A stretch of DNA of 64,000 nt from Duganella aceris (lineage in GTDB: Bacteria; Pseudomonadota; Gammaproteobacteria; Burkholderiales; Burkholderiaceae_D): positions 51,620 to 115,619 of the forward strand of contig NZ_JAADJT010000016.1 in the NCBI RefSeq assembly GCF_011090165.1. Reading direction: 5' to 3'. A program made the translations under genes and the position numbers. Below are positions 1 through 8,001 of the stretch, piece by piece. Below the pieces are notes generated by a model. It was not told the DNA's origin and searched no databases. It worked only from the letters and a program-made list of their open reading frames with translations. The number at the start of each line of letters is the position of its first letter. Position 1 is the stretch's first letter.

Positions 1-326
1 CCCACCGGCGTCGTCAGCGGGCCCTTGATCGAGACCACGTAGTCCTTCACCGCGCTCAGCGTTTCCTCCGGCAGCCACACGTCGGGACCATAGACCTGGG
101 TCGATTTCTCGCCGGCGTAGATCTCCATCCAGTGGATCTTGCGCTTGCCGCCGTAGGATTTCGCCACCGCCGCGTCGACCACCTTGAGCATCACCGGAGT
201 GACGTCGATCCCGGTGCCGTCGCCCTCGATATAGGGAATGATCGGGTTATCTGGTACATTCAGGGAAAAATCGGCGTTGACGGTGATTTTCTGGCCGTCG
301 GCGGGTACTTTGATATGTTGGAACAT
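1..326 (-). CDS. icd: NADP-dependent isocitrate dehydrogenase, N-terminal part (runs off left edge)
   Basis: Only the first 108 residues are in the window; the C-terminus lies beyond position 1. The start is the ATG at 324-326 read on the minus strand. The visible part (MFQHIKVPADGQ, then NPIIPYIEGDGTGIDVTP, WMEIYAGEKS and SIKGPLTTPVG) is the classic N-terminus of the proteobacterial dimeric NADP-isocitrate dehydrogenase. This cytosolic TCA-cycle enzyme oxidatively decarboxylates isocitrate to 2-oxoglutarate. The nucleotide-proximal EGDGTG motif and the SIKGPLTTP loop are intact. The gene diverges from rluE, and a perfect 14-bp palindrome lies just upstream of its start. Identity is secure; nothing can be said about its catalytic half. 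Confidence 0.95.
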   Translation of the reverse strand, partial: MFQHIKVPADGQKITVNADFSLNVPDNPIIPYIEGDGTGIDVTPVMLKVVDAAVAKSYGGKRKIHWMEIYAGEKSTQVYGPDVWLPEETLSAVKDYVVSIKGPLTTPV

Positions 327-350
327 CGTGATTCTCCGAGGTAGACTCTG

Positions 351-364
351 GTCTTATATAAGAC
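351..364. promoter_or_regulatory. 14-bp perfect palindrome in the icd-rluE divergent region (candidate operator)
   Basis: GTCTTATATAAGAC is a perfect inverted repeat centred between 357 and 358, 25 bp upstream of the icd start. Its length, symmetry and position fit a dimeric regulator site overlapping the icd promoter. The cognate regulator is not identified; a GntR-type TCA-cycle regulator is one possibility, but this is inference. Confidence 0.5.
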
Positions 365-437
365 ATAAGACATGCTTTTGATACATTATGCACGAACTGG
401 GCTTGTAAGCCTACACCAATTTCACCTGAACATAAGC

Positions 438-998
438 ATGCCCCTGATACTATTCAATAAACCTTTTCAAGTGCTGTGCCAGTTCTCGCCGCAGGACGAC
501 AAGGCCACGCTGGCCGACTATCTGAAGATCCCGAACATCTACCCCGCCGGCCGCCTCGACGCCGACAGCGAGGGCCTGATGCTGCTGACCGACGACGGCA
601 AGCTGCAGCACGCCATCGCCCACCCGGACCACAAGGAAGCCAAGATCTATCTGGTGCAGGTGGACGGCGTGCCGGACGCGGCCAGCCTGGCGAAGCTGCA
701 GGCGCCGATCGATCTGGGCGATTTCGTCACCAAGCCTTGCCAGGCGGTGCGGATCGCCGAGCCGGAGTGGCTGTGGCCGCGCAATCCGCCGATCCGCCAG
801 CGCGCCGAGCAACCGACCAGCTGGCTGGCGATCACGCTCCAGGAAGGCAAGAACCGCCAGGTGCGGCGCATGACGGCGGCGGTCGGCCTGCCGACGCTGC
901 GGCTGGTGCGCAGCGCCATCGGCCGGATCTCACTGGCCACGCATCCGCTGATGCCGGGCGAATGGATGGAGGTTGCGCCCAAGGACCTCGGCAACTAA
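438..998 (+). CDS. rluE: 23S rRNA pseudouridine synthase, RluE/RsuA family
   Basis: A 186-residue protein starting MPLILFNKPFQVLCQFS, the usual short N-terminus of RluE, which lacks the S4 domain found in RsuA and RluB. The catalytic motif is PAGRLDADSEGLMLLTDDG (residues about 36-54), where the aspartate of GRLD is the nucleophile. The family signature EGKNRQVRRMTAAVG follows near residue 140. RluE makes one pseudouridine in 23S rRNA in the cytoplasm (U2457 in E. coli). The reading frame is open from 372, but the conserved N-terminus begins at the ATG at 438, so the longer form is rejected. It is followed by a shared terminator with rpsT. Confidence 0.92.
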   Translation: MPLILFNKPFQVLCQFSPQDDKATLADYLKIPNIYPAGRLDADSEGLMLLTDDGKLQHAIAHPDHKEAKIYLVQVDGVPDAASLAKLQAPIDLGDFVTKPCQAVRIAEPEWLWPRNPPIRQRAEQPTSWLAITLQEGKNRQVRRMTAAVGLPTLRLVRSAIGRISLATHPLMPGEWMEVAPKDLGN

Positions 999-1018
999 AA
1001 ATACGGCGCGCACATGCG

Positions 1019-1055
1019 AAAAAACCCGCGCCGGCCGAAGCCGGAGCGGGTTCTT
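1019..1055. terminator. Bidirectional rho-independent terminator between rluE and rpsT
   Basis: A GC-rich hairpin whose outer stem is AACCCGC/GCGGGTT with inner GCCGG/CCGG pairs. An A-run lies on the left (1019-1024) and TTCTT on the right, so it can stop both convergent genes. Confidence 0.75.
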
Positions 1056-1076
1056 GCTTGAATCCCGGTGAGGGAA

Positions 1077-1343
1077 TTAAGCGGACAGTGCCTTCAGGGC
1101 AGCTGCCAGACGGCTCTTGTGACGAGCTGCCTTGTTTTTGTGGATGATCTTCTTGTCGGCGATGCTGTCGATTTTCGACACGGACGATTGGAAGATTGCG
1201 GTCGCAGCAGCTTTGTCGCCGCCCTGGATCGCCTTGCGAACTGCTTTGATTGCAGTGCGCAGGGTCGAACGCTGAGCCGAATTGTGAGCGTTTTGCTTAA
1301 CTGCTTGACGAGCGCGTTTGCGCGCTTGTGCGGTATTTGCCAT
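1077..1343 (-). CDS. rpsT: 30S ribosomal protein S20
   Basis: An 88-residue, very basic protein beginning MANTAQARKRARQAVKQN, the hallmark of bacterial S20, and ending in HKNKAARHKSRLAAALKAL. S20 is a primary 16S rRNA-binding protein of the 30S body. The open frame extends 12 codons upstream, but homology starts at the ATG at 1341-1343. It is divergent from murJ, an arrangement common in betaproteobacteria. Its length and sequence are normal. Confidence 0.98.
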   Translation of the reverse strand: MANTAQARKRARQAVKQNAHNSAQRSTLRTAIKAVRKAIQGGDKAAATAIFQSSVSKIDSIADKKIIHKNKAARHKSRLAAALKALSA

Positions 1344-1533
1344 GGAATTTCCTAAAACAGGGTAAAGGTGCGTTTGCAAACATTATTGTTTGCCAAACAG
1401 GTGCGTTCAGTGCGTCTGCCGTACCAATGAGTCAAACTGCTGCCTGCCAAACATTAGTGTCTGCGTAACAGAATTCTGTACAGCCTGCGATTATAGCGAT
1501 GTTTTCCGTCAGGAGCAACTATAATCATGCCCC

Positions 1534-3075
1534 ATGAACTTGCTAAAAACTCTAGCCGCCCTCAGCAGCATGACCATGCTGTCCCGTATCACCGGACTGT
1601 TACGCGAAATCCTCATCGCCCGGGCCTTCGGCGCCGGCGGCATGACAGACGCCTACAACGTCGCGTTCCGATTGCCCAATCTATTAAGAAGGCTGTTTGC
1701 CGAAGGCGCGTTCTCGCAAGCCTTCGTTCCCATCCTGTCCGAGTACAAAAACAAGCAAAGCGAGGAAGCCACCCGCAACCTGGCCGACCATGTCGGCAAC
1801 ACGCTGGTGTGGTCGACCGTTTTTATCAGTGCGATCGGCATTATCGCATCCCCGCTGCTGCTGATGGCGGTCGCCAGCGGCCTCAAGCCGACCGACTTCG
1901 ACGCGGCGGTCTGGATGACGCGCCTGATGTTCCCCTACATCGCCTTCATGGCCTTCGTCGCGCTGGCCGGCGGCATCCTCAACACCTGGAGCCAGTTCAA
2001 GATCCCGGCCTTCACGCCGGTGCTGCTGAATATCTCGTCGATCCTGGCCTCGCTGTTCCTGCAGCAGCATCTGCAGCAGCCGATCTATGCGATGGCGATC
2101 GCGGTCTTTGTCGGCGGCGTGCTGCAGGTCGGGATCCAGGTCCCGGCATTGTTGAAGATCCGCATGCTGCCGCGCCTGTCGCTCAATCCGCTGGCCGGCC
2201 TGCGCGATCCCGGCGTGCGGCGCGTGCTGAAGAAGATGGGGCCGGCGGTATTCGCCGTCTCCGCCGCGCAAATCAGTTTGCTGATCAACACCAGCATCGC
2301 CTCCAACCTGGCCGAGGGCAGCATTTCCTTCCTGACCTATGCCGACCGCCTGATGGAGTTTCCGACCGCGCTGCTGGGCGTGGCGCTGGGCACCATCCTG
2401 CTGCCCAGCCTGTCCAAGGCCAGCGTCGGCGGCGACAAGGAGGAATACTCGTCGCTGCTGGACTGGGGCCTGCGCCTGACCTTCCTGCTGGCGATGCCGG
2501 CGGCGGTCGGCCTGGCCACGCTGGCGGTGCCGCTGATCGCGACGCTGTTCCAGAACGGTAAATTCAGCGCGGCGGCGGCGCATGCGTCGGCGGAGCCGCT
2601 GATCGCCTACAGCGTCGGCCTGCTCGGCATCATCCTGGTCAAGACGCTGGCGCCGGCCTTCTACGCGCAACAGGACATCCGCACGCCGGTGCGGATCGCC
2701 ATCGGCGTGATGATCGCCACCCAGCTGATGAACCTGATTTTCGTGCCGCAGCTCGCGGTGGCCGGGCTGGCGCTGTCGATCAGCCTGGGCGCCTGCATCA
2801 ACGCCGGCTTCCTGTTCACCGGCCTGCGCCGGCGTGGCGTCTACGTGGCCAAGCCGGGCTGGCCGCTGTTCTTCGGCAAGCTGGTGGTGGCGTGTGTGCT
2901 GATGGGCCTGACGGCCTGGTTCGGCGCGGCGCAGTTCGACTGGACCGCGCCGCACCAGACGCTGCTGCGCATCGCCGCGCTGTTCGCGTTGATCGGCGTG
3001 TGCGGCGTGGTGTACTTCGGCGCGCTGCTGGCGATGGGCTTCCGCTTCCGCGATTTCAAGCGCATGGCGCGCTGA
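1534..3075 (+). CDS. murJ: Lipid II flippase MurJ (MviN)
   Basis: A 513-residue polytopic membrane protein with about 14 hydrophobic segments. The N-terminus MNLLKTLAALSSMTMLSRITGLLREILIARAFG matches MurJ of the MOP superfamily, and the loop TDAYNVAFRLPNLLRRLFAEGAFSQAFVP carries the arginines important in the central cavity. MurJ moves lipid II across the inner membrane for peptidoglycan synthesis. The GC-rich gene has several long shadow frames. An AGGAG at about 1511 is rather far from this ATG, so the start rests mainly on homology. A terminator follows at once. Confidence 0.96.
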   Translation: MNLLKTLAALSSMTMLSRITGLLREILIARAFGAGGMTDAYNVAFRLPNLLRRLFAEGAFSQAFVPILSEYKNKQSEEATRNLADHVGNTLVWSTVFISAIGIIASPLLLMAVASGLKPTDFDAAVWMTRLMFPYIAFMAFVALAGGILNTWSQFKIPAFTPVLLNISSILASLFLQQHLQQPIYAMAIAVFVGGVLQVGIQVPALLKIRMLPRLSLNPLAGLRDPGVRRVLKKMGPAVFAVSAAQISLLINTSIASNLAEGSISFLTYADRLMEFPTALLGVALGTILLPSLSKASVGGDKEEYSSLLDWGLRLTFLLAMPAAVGLATLAVPLIATLFQNGKFSAAAAHASAEPLIAYSVGLLGIILVKTLAPAFYAQQDIRTPVRIAIGVMIATQLMNLIFVPQLAVAGLALSISLGACINAGFLFTGLRRRGVYVAKPGWPLFFGKLVVACVLMGLTAWFGAAQFDWTAPHQTLLRIAALFALIGVCGVVYFGALLAMGFRFRDFKRMAR

Positions 3076-3093
3076 GGGACAAAGCGCTGGACG

Positions 3094-3122
3094 TAAAAAA
3101 ACCCGCCGAGGCGGGTTTTCTC
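3094..3122. terminator. Rho-independent terminator after murJ
   Basis: AAAAAAACCCGCC-GA-GGCGGGTTTTCTC: a 7-bp CCCGCC/GGCGGG-type stem with A- and T-runs on the two sides. It is bidirectional and also serves the convergent PEP-CTERM gene. Confidence 0.85.
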
Positions 3123-3138
3123 ATTTAAACAGCGAAAC

Positions 3139-3639
3139 TTAAGCTGCTTTTTTTGCTTTGCGACGAGCGATGGCGCCAACCAGTGCCAGGCCGCCCAGCA
3201 TCATGCCGTAGGTTTCTGGTTCTGGGACTGGGGTGGCCGTCACGGTACCCGAGTACGACAGGTTTTTAACTGGCGTGATACCCCAGACGTGCACGGTGTA
3301 CTCGCCGGCAGCCAGGCTACCGGACCAGCTCAGGCTTTGCTGCGAGCCCGTGGTGATCGGGGCGAACGTACCACCGGTTACATTCATCAGTTCGGCGCCA
3401 AAGCCGGTGATCTGGGTGGTCGCGGTGAAGTTCTGTTGCGTACCGAACGCCGTTGCCGAAGCCACATCCAGCGTGAAGGTCAGGTAGTCGTTGAACTCGC
3501 CAACGGTGCTGATCTTGTAGCCGAACGGGGAGCTGTCCGGACCGCTGGAGTCCAGGGTACCCAGGTCGTGGTTAGTGGCCGATGCGGCGAACGACGCTGC
3601 TGCCAGCATGGCGCCTGCTACGATAGTTTTCAGTTTCAT
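3139..3639 (-). CDS. FxDxF-type PEP-CTERM sorting domain protein
   Basis: A 166-residue exported protein. A signal peptide (MKLKTIVAGAMLAAASFAASA) precedes a beta-rich body containing FNDYLTFTLDV, the FxDxF-like motif of a known PEP-CTERM family. The C-terminus has PVPEPETYGMMLGGLALVG followed by ARRKAKKAA, that is, a PEP motif, one membrane segment and a basic tail. Such tails are recognised by exosortases, here XrtB at 37.4-38.4 kb, which cleave near the PEP and release or anchor the protein at the surface. The start at 3639 follows GAGGAAATTTCC; the frame is open 17 codons further but without a signal peptide. Its exact role is unknown. Confidence 0.88.
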   Translation of the reverse strand: MKLKTIVAGAMLAAASFAASATNHDLGTLDSSGPDSSPFGYKISTVGEFNDYLTFTLDVASATAFGTQQNFTATTQITGFGAELMNVTGGTFAPITTGSQQSLSWSGSLAAGEYTVHVWGITPVKNLSYSGTVTATPVPEPETYGMMLGGLALVGAIARRKAKKAA

Positions 3640-3857
3640 GGAAATTTCCTCAATGTAGATAACAATTGTGATAGTGCTTGCGCCGCTCACTTGTGGGTCG
3701 ATAGGAGTACTGCTTTGTCAAGCATACCATAGGAAAATTGATCCCTATTGTAAATATTCCATTTTTTATTTCTTTTCAATAACTATTTTCATGTTGTGCA
3801 ATGGAAAATTGCACTGCAACAATTTTGACGATTTTTTTGTTTTTTAACAGAAATATT
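3640..3857. other. AT-rich intergenic region upstream of the PEP-CTERM gene
   Basis: A strongly AT-rich gap (A/T tracts at about 3740-3850) between the last secretion-operon gene and the PEP-CTERM gene. It must hold the PEP-CTERM promoter. A TTGACA at about 3717-3722 (minus strand) is present, but no well-spaced -10 could be assigned. No coding frame is supported. Confidence 0.5.
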
Positions 3858-4595
3858 TCACTTCAAATCTTTCCTGGAGGGTAAGTTTGTTGACTCTTCA
3901 ACTGATGCAGGTTCCTCGGGCAAAACAGCTTCCACAGAGGGAATTTCCGACGTTTCCGAAGGCGCGGCTGGCGCCGGCGGCGATGGGCTGGCTGTCTCTG
4001 TGTTAGAAGGCGCACCAACCGAAGATAAAGGCGAAATTTGTTGTAACGCAGGTACAGCCGGAACCGAATTCAATCGTGCGGGGCCCTGCCCCCCTGCCGG
4101 CTTGGGTTTAACAGCCGCAGAAAACTTCCACTCGGAAATATGGGTCTTGTTCTCAAAGCCGGAGAAACGTTCTGGAAAGTTAGCAATCTTGATGGGCCTG
4201 GCGTCCGACAAACTGTACACCGCGAGCACGCCGACCTTGTCGCCCAGGTACACGACGCCCCATTGTTGATTGCCGGTAATCGGATCGACGAACAGCTTGC
4301 GCAGATGACGCCGGGTGCCGGAAAATCTGGGATCTTTCAGCAGCGCTTGTAATGAAGGAGGCTGAGTTGGCTGGCCGCTTGGCGTGGCGTCGGCATAGCT
4401 TTGCAGGGCGTCGCTGAACGCGGCACCAATTTCAAGCAACTCCGATTCCGCTTTGCTGCGCTGCAACAGCGAACCGAGTTTAAGCGCCGATGCGGCTACC
4501 AATCCGATGATGGCGACCAGAATGATCAGGCTCAGATAAGTAAAGCCCCCGCTCTTCCTCCGCATCGGAAATCTTGCCTGATTAAACATCACCAT
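3858..4595 (-). CDS. Minor pseudopilin-like protein lacking Glu+5
   Basis: A 245-residue protein with a prepilin-type leader: basic RRKSG, then G/FTYLSLIILVAIIGLVAASALK. Where canonical pseudopilins have glutamate at mature position +5, this one has serine, as tip subunits of the GspK kind lack Glu5. The globular part includes FVDPITGNQQWGVVYLG, resembling a GspG-type fold, and the last 90 residues are rich in Pro, Ser, Ala and Glu. The start is uncertain: ATGGTGATG overlaps the stop of the previous gene, so 4595 or 4589 are equally possible, and the leader itself could begin at an internal Met. It is the last gene of the secretion operon. Confidence 0.75.
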   Translation of the reverse strand: MVMFNQARFPMRRKSGGFTYLSLIILVAIIGLVAASALKLGSLLQRSKAESELLEIGAAFSDALQSYADATPSGQPTQPPSLQALLKDPRFSGTRRHLRKLFVDPITGNQQWGVVYLGDKVGVLAVYSLSDARPIKIANFPERFSGFENKTHISEWKFSAAVKPKPAGGQGPARLNSVPAVPALQQISPLSSVGAPSNTETASPSPPAPAAPSETSEIPSVEAVLPEEPASVEESTNLPSRKDLK

Positions 4596-4969
4596 TCGGC
4601 ATAGGGCCGGCCGCTTCGATCGTTGCCGGGGGCGCCGCTTCTGATCTCATAGACACCGCCCTTGGTGCCGTCCTCCGGGGGCACGAGTATCCAGCTCGCG
4701 CTGCTGTCGGTGATGGGATCGACCGGCAACGCACGCAGATATTTTTTCTCCACTAATTGTTCCAGAGAATCGGGATAGCGGCCGGTGTCGCCGTAGTATT
4801 GGTCGATCACCTGGCGCACGCTGCGCAGATTGTCCGCCAGCACTACTTCCTTGGATTTGTCGATACTTGGGAAATAGCGCGGCACCGCCAGCGTCAGCAT
4901 CAGCGCAATGATACCCAGCACCACCAATAGCTCGATCAGCGTGAATCCCTTGCTTTTCATGGTCACCAT
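4589..4969 (-). CDS. GspG-like pseudopilin
   Basis: A 126-residue pseudopilin with MVTMKSKG/FTLIELLVVLGIIALMLTLA, a textbook prepilin-peptidase site with Glu+5, then a short globular domain (RQVIDQYYGDTGRYPDSLEQLV, LPVDPITD) like GspG/PulG. It would be processed by a prepilin peptidase, which is not encoded in the window, and assembled into the periplasmic pseudopilus. It overlaps its neighbours by 7 bp on both sides, suggesting translational coupling. Which of the three downstream pseudopilins is structural and which regulatory cannot be told from sequence alone. Confidence 0.85.
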   Translation of the reverse strand: MVTMKSKGFTLIELLVVLGIIALMLTLAVPRYFPSIDKSKEVVLADNLRSVRQVIDQYYGDTGRYPDSLEQLVEKKYLRALPVDPITDSSASWILVPPEDGTKGGVYEIRSGAPGNDRSGRPYAEW

Positions 4970-5439
4970 TTTTTATAAGGCACGCCGTTCAGGCCGCTCT
5001 TCTCGCTAAGACTGTAAACGTCGTAGATGTCGTCGCCCTCCCTCGGCTGGTCGGCTTCGCTGGCGTAGCTGCGCTTGCCCCACGATTGCGCCGGGCTCGC
5101 CGAGGTGTCGGCGTTGAACGGGTCGCGCGGCACCCGCCGCAGGAAGAATATCTTGGTGTGTTTGGGATTCTGCAGGTCGGGCACGCCCTCGACCAGCACG
5201 TCCAGCGTCTTGGGATAACCGGTCGCCGCCAGCGACTTGGTGATGCGGCCCTGGTCGTAAGCCAGTTTATAGGCGTCGATGCCGTCGCGGATCTGGTGCA
5301 AGGCGTCGCGCAGGTCCCGCTCCTGGCGGCGCTGCACCACCACCTGCGCGGTCGGGATCACCAGCGCGCTGAGCAGGCCGAGAATGGCCAGCGTCACCAG
5401 CAACTCGATCAGCGTGAAGCCGCGCGCGCGCATTGTCAT
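4963..5439 (-). CDS. GspG/GspH-like pseudopilin
   Basis: A 158-residue pseudopilin: MTMRARG/FTLIELLVTLAILGLLSALVI with Glu+5 present, then a long alpha helix rich in Arg/Gln and a globular domain (GYPKTLDVLVEG, FFLRRVPRDPFN, WGKRSY, DIYDVYSLS). The PRDPFN and WG motifs and the final GVPYKKW are typical of the general secretion pathway GspG-like group. It follows the secretin gene by 4 bp and overlaps the next pseudopilin. Confidence 0.85.
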   Translation of the reverse strand: MTMRARGFTLIELLVTLAILGLLSALVIPTAQVVVQRRQERDLRDALHQIRDGIDAYKLAYDQGRITKSLAATGYPKTLDVLVEGVPDLQNPKHTKIFFLRRVPRDPFNADTSASPAQSWGKRSYASEADQPREGDDIYDVYSLSEKSGLNGVPYKKW

Positions 5440-5443
5440 GCCC

Positions 5444-7447
5444 TTACTGCTGCGCCGGCGGCGGGCCGTCTTGCACCGGCGGCTGCACCGATTGCGGGGT
5501 CACGCCCTGGGTCGGCGGCAGCGGCGCCGGCTGCGTTTCGGACAGCGGCGTGGCCTGCACCGGCGATGGCGTGGCGGCCGGCGACGGCACGGCCAGCGGC
5601 ACCGCCGTCGGCGCAGGGGCGGACACCGGCGCGGACACCGACGCTGGCAGCGCGCCCGGCGGCGGCGGCAAAGCCACCGTCGCGCGCGGTGTGAAGTCCG
5701 GGCGGCGGCGGAAGCTCGCTTCGGTACCGGCCGAGAACTCCGATACATTCGCTTCCGGACGCTGCACATTGCGGATCAGGTGCGGCGTGATCGACAGCAC
5801 GATCTCGGTTTTTTGATTGTCGTCGCGCTGGCTCCCGAACAAGCGGCTGATGATCGGCAGTTCGCTGAAGCCCGGGATCTTGTTCGACGAATTGCGCTCC
5901 TCGTTGTTGATCAAGCCCGCCAGCACCTGGTTCTCGCCATCCTTCAGCTGCAGCATGGTGGATGCCTGGCGCGTGCCCAGTTGATAGGCGGTGGTGCCGT
6001 TCTTGGTGGTTACGGTGCTGACCAGGTTGCTGACCTCCAGCTGCATGCGGATCGCCACCTCGTTGTTCAGGTAGATGGTCGGCTCGGCGTTCAGCGTCAG
6101 GCCGACGTCGACATAGGTCACCGAATCGCTGGCGAAGCCGCCCACGCCCGACGACACGGTGCTGGTGATCACCGGCAGCTTGTCGCCGATGACGATCTTG
6201 GCTTTTTCCTTGTTGCGCACGCGGATGCGCGGATTGGCCAGCAGGTTGGAGTCGGCGTCGTTCTTGTTGGCGTTGATCGACAACTGCGCGCCGGTGACGC
6301 CGATGGTGCGCTGGTTCAGGTTGTTCAGGTCGCGCACCGTGATGCCGGTGCCGCCCGAGGTGGACAGCGGCGAGAAGCCCAGCGTGGTCGGCCACACCAC
6401 GCCCAGGTCCATCAGGCGCGATCGCTTGACCTCCAGGATCTCCACCTCCAGCATCACCTCCGGTTCCGGCGCGTCCTGCAGGTTGATCAGGCGCTCGGCC
6501 AGGCGGATCGCTTCAGGGCTGTCGCGCACGATGATCAGGTTGAGTTTTTCGTCGACCACCACGTCGCGCGACTTCAGGATGGTCTTCAGCGTGTTGGCCA
6601 CCAGCTTGGCCTCGGCGTTCGCCAGGAAGAAGGTCTTGACCGTCATCTCCTGGTATTCCTTCAGCTTGGCCGCGACATTGGGGTAGATCAGGATGGTGTT
6701 GGCGTCCATGACCTGCTGCTCCAGCTGATTGGTCAGCAGCAGGAAGTAGATCGCCGATTCGACGGTGCTGTTCTTCAGCAGCACCGTGGTTTTCTGGTCG
6801 GTCTTGACGTCTTTGTCGAACACGAAGTTGAGGCCAGAGCGGCGCGAGATCACTTCGAACACCTGCTTCAGCGGCGCGTCGCGGAACTCGATCGAGATCG
6901 GCTGCTTGTAGGTCTTGGCCAGGCCCGACTCCACCGCCGGCGGCGCGGCCTTCTCGACCGCCTCGCGCAGCATCGCGCGCGCCTTCTCGTTGGCCGGCGT
7001 CTCGGTCAGCACGGCATTGAGCTTTTGCCGGGCCAGTTCGTACTCGCCCTTGTTCAGGTGTTGCGCGGCGGCGGCCATCAGCTTGGTCTGGCGCTCGTCG
7101 CGTTCCAGCGCGCGCATGCCGGCGCGGGCGCGTTCGTTCTGCGGATCGAGGCCCAGCGCGCGGCGATAGCCCTGCTCCGCCTGGTCGGCACGGCCCTCTG
7201 CCTGGTCGCGCTCCGCCGTGTCCAGCAGGCGCTGGGTGGCGCGGTCGCGCGCGCGCAGGTAGGCCGCGCGGTATTCCGCGTTGCCCGGATCGGCGGCCAC
7301 CGCCTCCTGGTATCTGGACAGACCCGCTTCGAGCTGGTTCTTGGCGATCAAGTCATTGCCGTCGCGGTAGGCCAGTTGCGCGGCGCAGCCGCTGAGCAGG
7401 ACCGCCAGCAGAATCGGCACGCTCACGTTTTTCAAATGACTAGCCAT
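5444..7447 (-). CDS. gspD: Outer-membrane secretin lipoprotein with TPR domain (GspD/PilQ family)
   Basis: A 667-residue protein. A lipoprotein signal ends in LLSGC (Cys21). Residues about 25-170 form TPR-like helices. An STN/N0 domain follows (KQPISIEFRDAPLKQVFEVI, about 185-260), then an N1/KH domain (FFLANAEAKLVANTLKTIL) and the secretin core from about 335 (PEPEVMLEVEILEV, VPVITSTVSS-like lip region, ATMLQLKDGENQVLAGLI, FSELPIISRLFG). The last 85 residues are a Pro/Ala-rich tail. The protein should form the outer-membrane gate of the secretion system. The start at 7447 overlaps the previous stop (TGATG); the frame upstream of it is shadow. The N-terminal TPR plus lipid anchor is unlike classical GspD, and is closer to secretins of tight-adherence, MSHA or type IV pilus systems. 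Confidence 0.9.
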   Translation of the reverse strand: MASHLKNVSVPILLAVLLSGCAAQLAYRDGNDLIAKNQLEAGLSRYQEAVAADPGNAEYRAAYLRARDRATQRLLDTAERDQAEGRADQAEQGYRRALGLDPQNERARAGMRALERDERQTKLMAAAAQHLNKGEYELARQKLNAVLTETPANEKARAMLREAVEKAAPPAVESGLAKTYKQPISIEFRDAPLKQVFEVISRRSGLNFVFDKDVKTDQKTTVLLKNSTVESAIYFLLLTNQLEQQVMDANTILIYPNVAAKLKEYQEMTVKTFFLANAEAKLVANTLKTILKSRDVVVDEKLNLIIVRDSPEAIRLAERLINLQDAPEPEVMLEVEILEVKRSRLMDLGVVWPTTLGFSPLSTSGGTGITVRDLNNLNQRTIGVTGAQLSINANKNDADSNLLANPRIRVRNKEKAKIVIGDKLPVITSTVSSGVGGFASDSVTYVDVGLTLNAEPTIYLNNEVAIRMQLEVSNLVSTVTTKNGTTAYQLGTRQASTMLQLKDGENQVLAGLINNEERNSSNKIPGFSELPIISRLFGSQRDDNQKTEIVLSITPHLIRNVQRPEANVSEFSAGTEASFRRRPDFTPRATVALPPPPGALPASVSAPVSAPAPTAVPLAVPSPAATPSPVQATPLSETQPAPLPPTQGVTPQSVQPPVQDGPPPAQQ

Positions 7448-8001
7448 CAGTCGAATACTCCAATGTTGATCTGTTGTAGCTGGTTCAAAGGCAGGTAGGT
7501 CACGGACATCAACGGTGGCGCGATGCGCTCCACGCGGTAGGTGCCGTCGATGACGGTTTGATTGCGGACCACGTAGGTCTTGTCGGCGCGCGCCAGGTAC
7601 ACTTCCCATGCGCCGTCCGCCACGGCCTTGCCGATGTAGGCGAACGGCAGCGGCGGCGCCATCGGCGGCGGCGGCGCCGCGAGCACGGCGGATGCGGGCG
7701 GGGCCGGCGGCGGCGGTGGATTCCAGTTCTGGCCGAGGAACACGCCCTCGCCCGAGGCGAACGCCGCCTCGCCGGCTTCGCCAATCAATTCGGCGCGCGG
7801 CCGCAGCCGCAGGATGGCCACTTCGGCTTGAGGTTTGACTGCGTCCTTGCCGGCGCGGGCCGGCGCGGCGGTCGGCGCATTGGCGGCCGCGCCGCGCGCC
7901 ACCGGTTCGGCGATATCGGAAGACGGCGCGCTGTCGCCGAACAGCACCAGGCCGGCCGCGCCCACCAGCGCCACCGCCATCGCGATCTGATAAGGCTTCA
8001 T
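7447..8001 (-). CDS. Periplasmic pilot-like protein of the secretion system (PilP/GspC-like position)
   Basis: A 184-residue protein with one N-terminal membrane segment (MAVALVGAAGLVLFG). A Pro/Ala-rich linker (NPPPPPAPPASAVLAAPPPP) and a small C-terminal beta domain (LPFAYIGKAVADGAWEVYLARADKTYVVRNQTVIDGTYRVERI) follow. This layout, membrane anchor plus proline linker plus homology-region-like domain placed just before the secretin gene, is that of GspC or PilP, which link the inner-membrane platform to the secretin. The start overlaps the previous stop (ATGA). Family membership is inferred from architecture and context, not from a diagnostic motif. Confidence 0.65.
   Translation of the reverse strand: MKPYQIAMAVALVGAAGLVLFGDSAPSSDIAEPVARGAAANAPTAAPARAGKDAVKPQAEVAILRLRPRAELIGEAGEAAFASGEGVFLGQNWNPPPPPAPPASAVLAAPPPPMAPPLPFAYIGKAVADGAWEVYLARADKTYVVRNQTVIDGTYRVERIAPPLMSVTYLPLNQLQQINIGVFD

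Noticed and set aside
3805..3826. Hairpin AAAATTG-N8-CAATTTT followed by a T-run
   Set aside because: Weak A-T stem, and the T-run is on the plus side where no gene ends; not supported as a terminator.
5279..7498. A 739-codon plus-strand open frame opposite the secretin
   Set aside because: Antisense shadow of a GC-rich gene; Arg/His/Gln/Val-rich composition, no domain, no ribosome-binding site.
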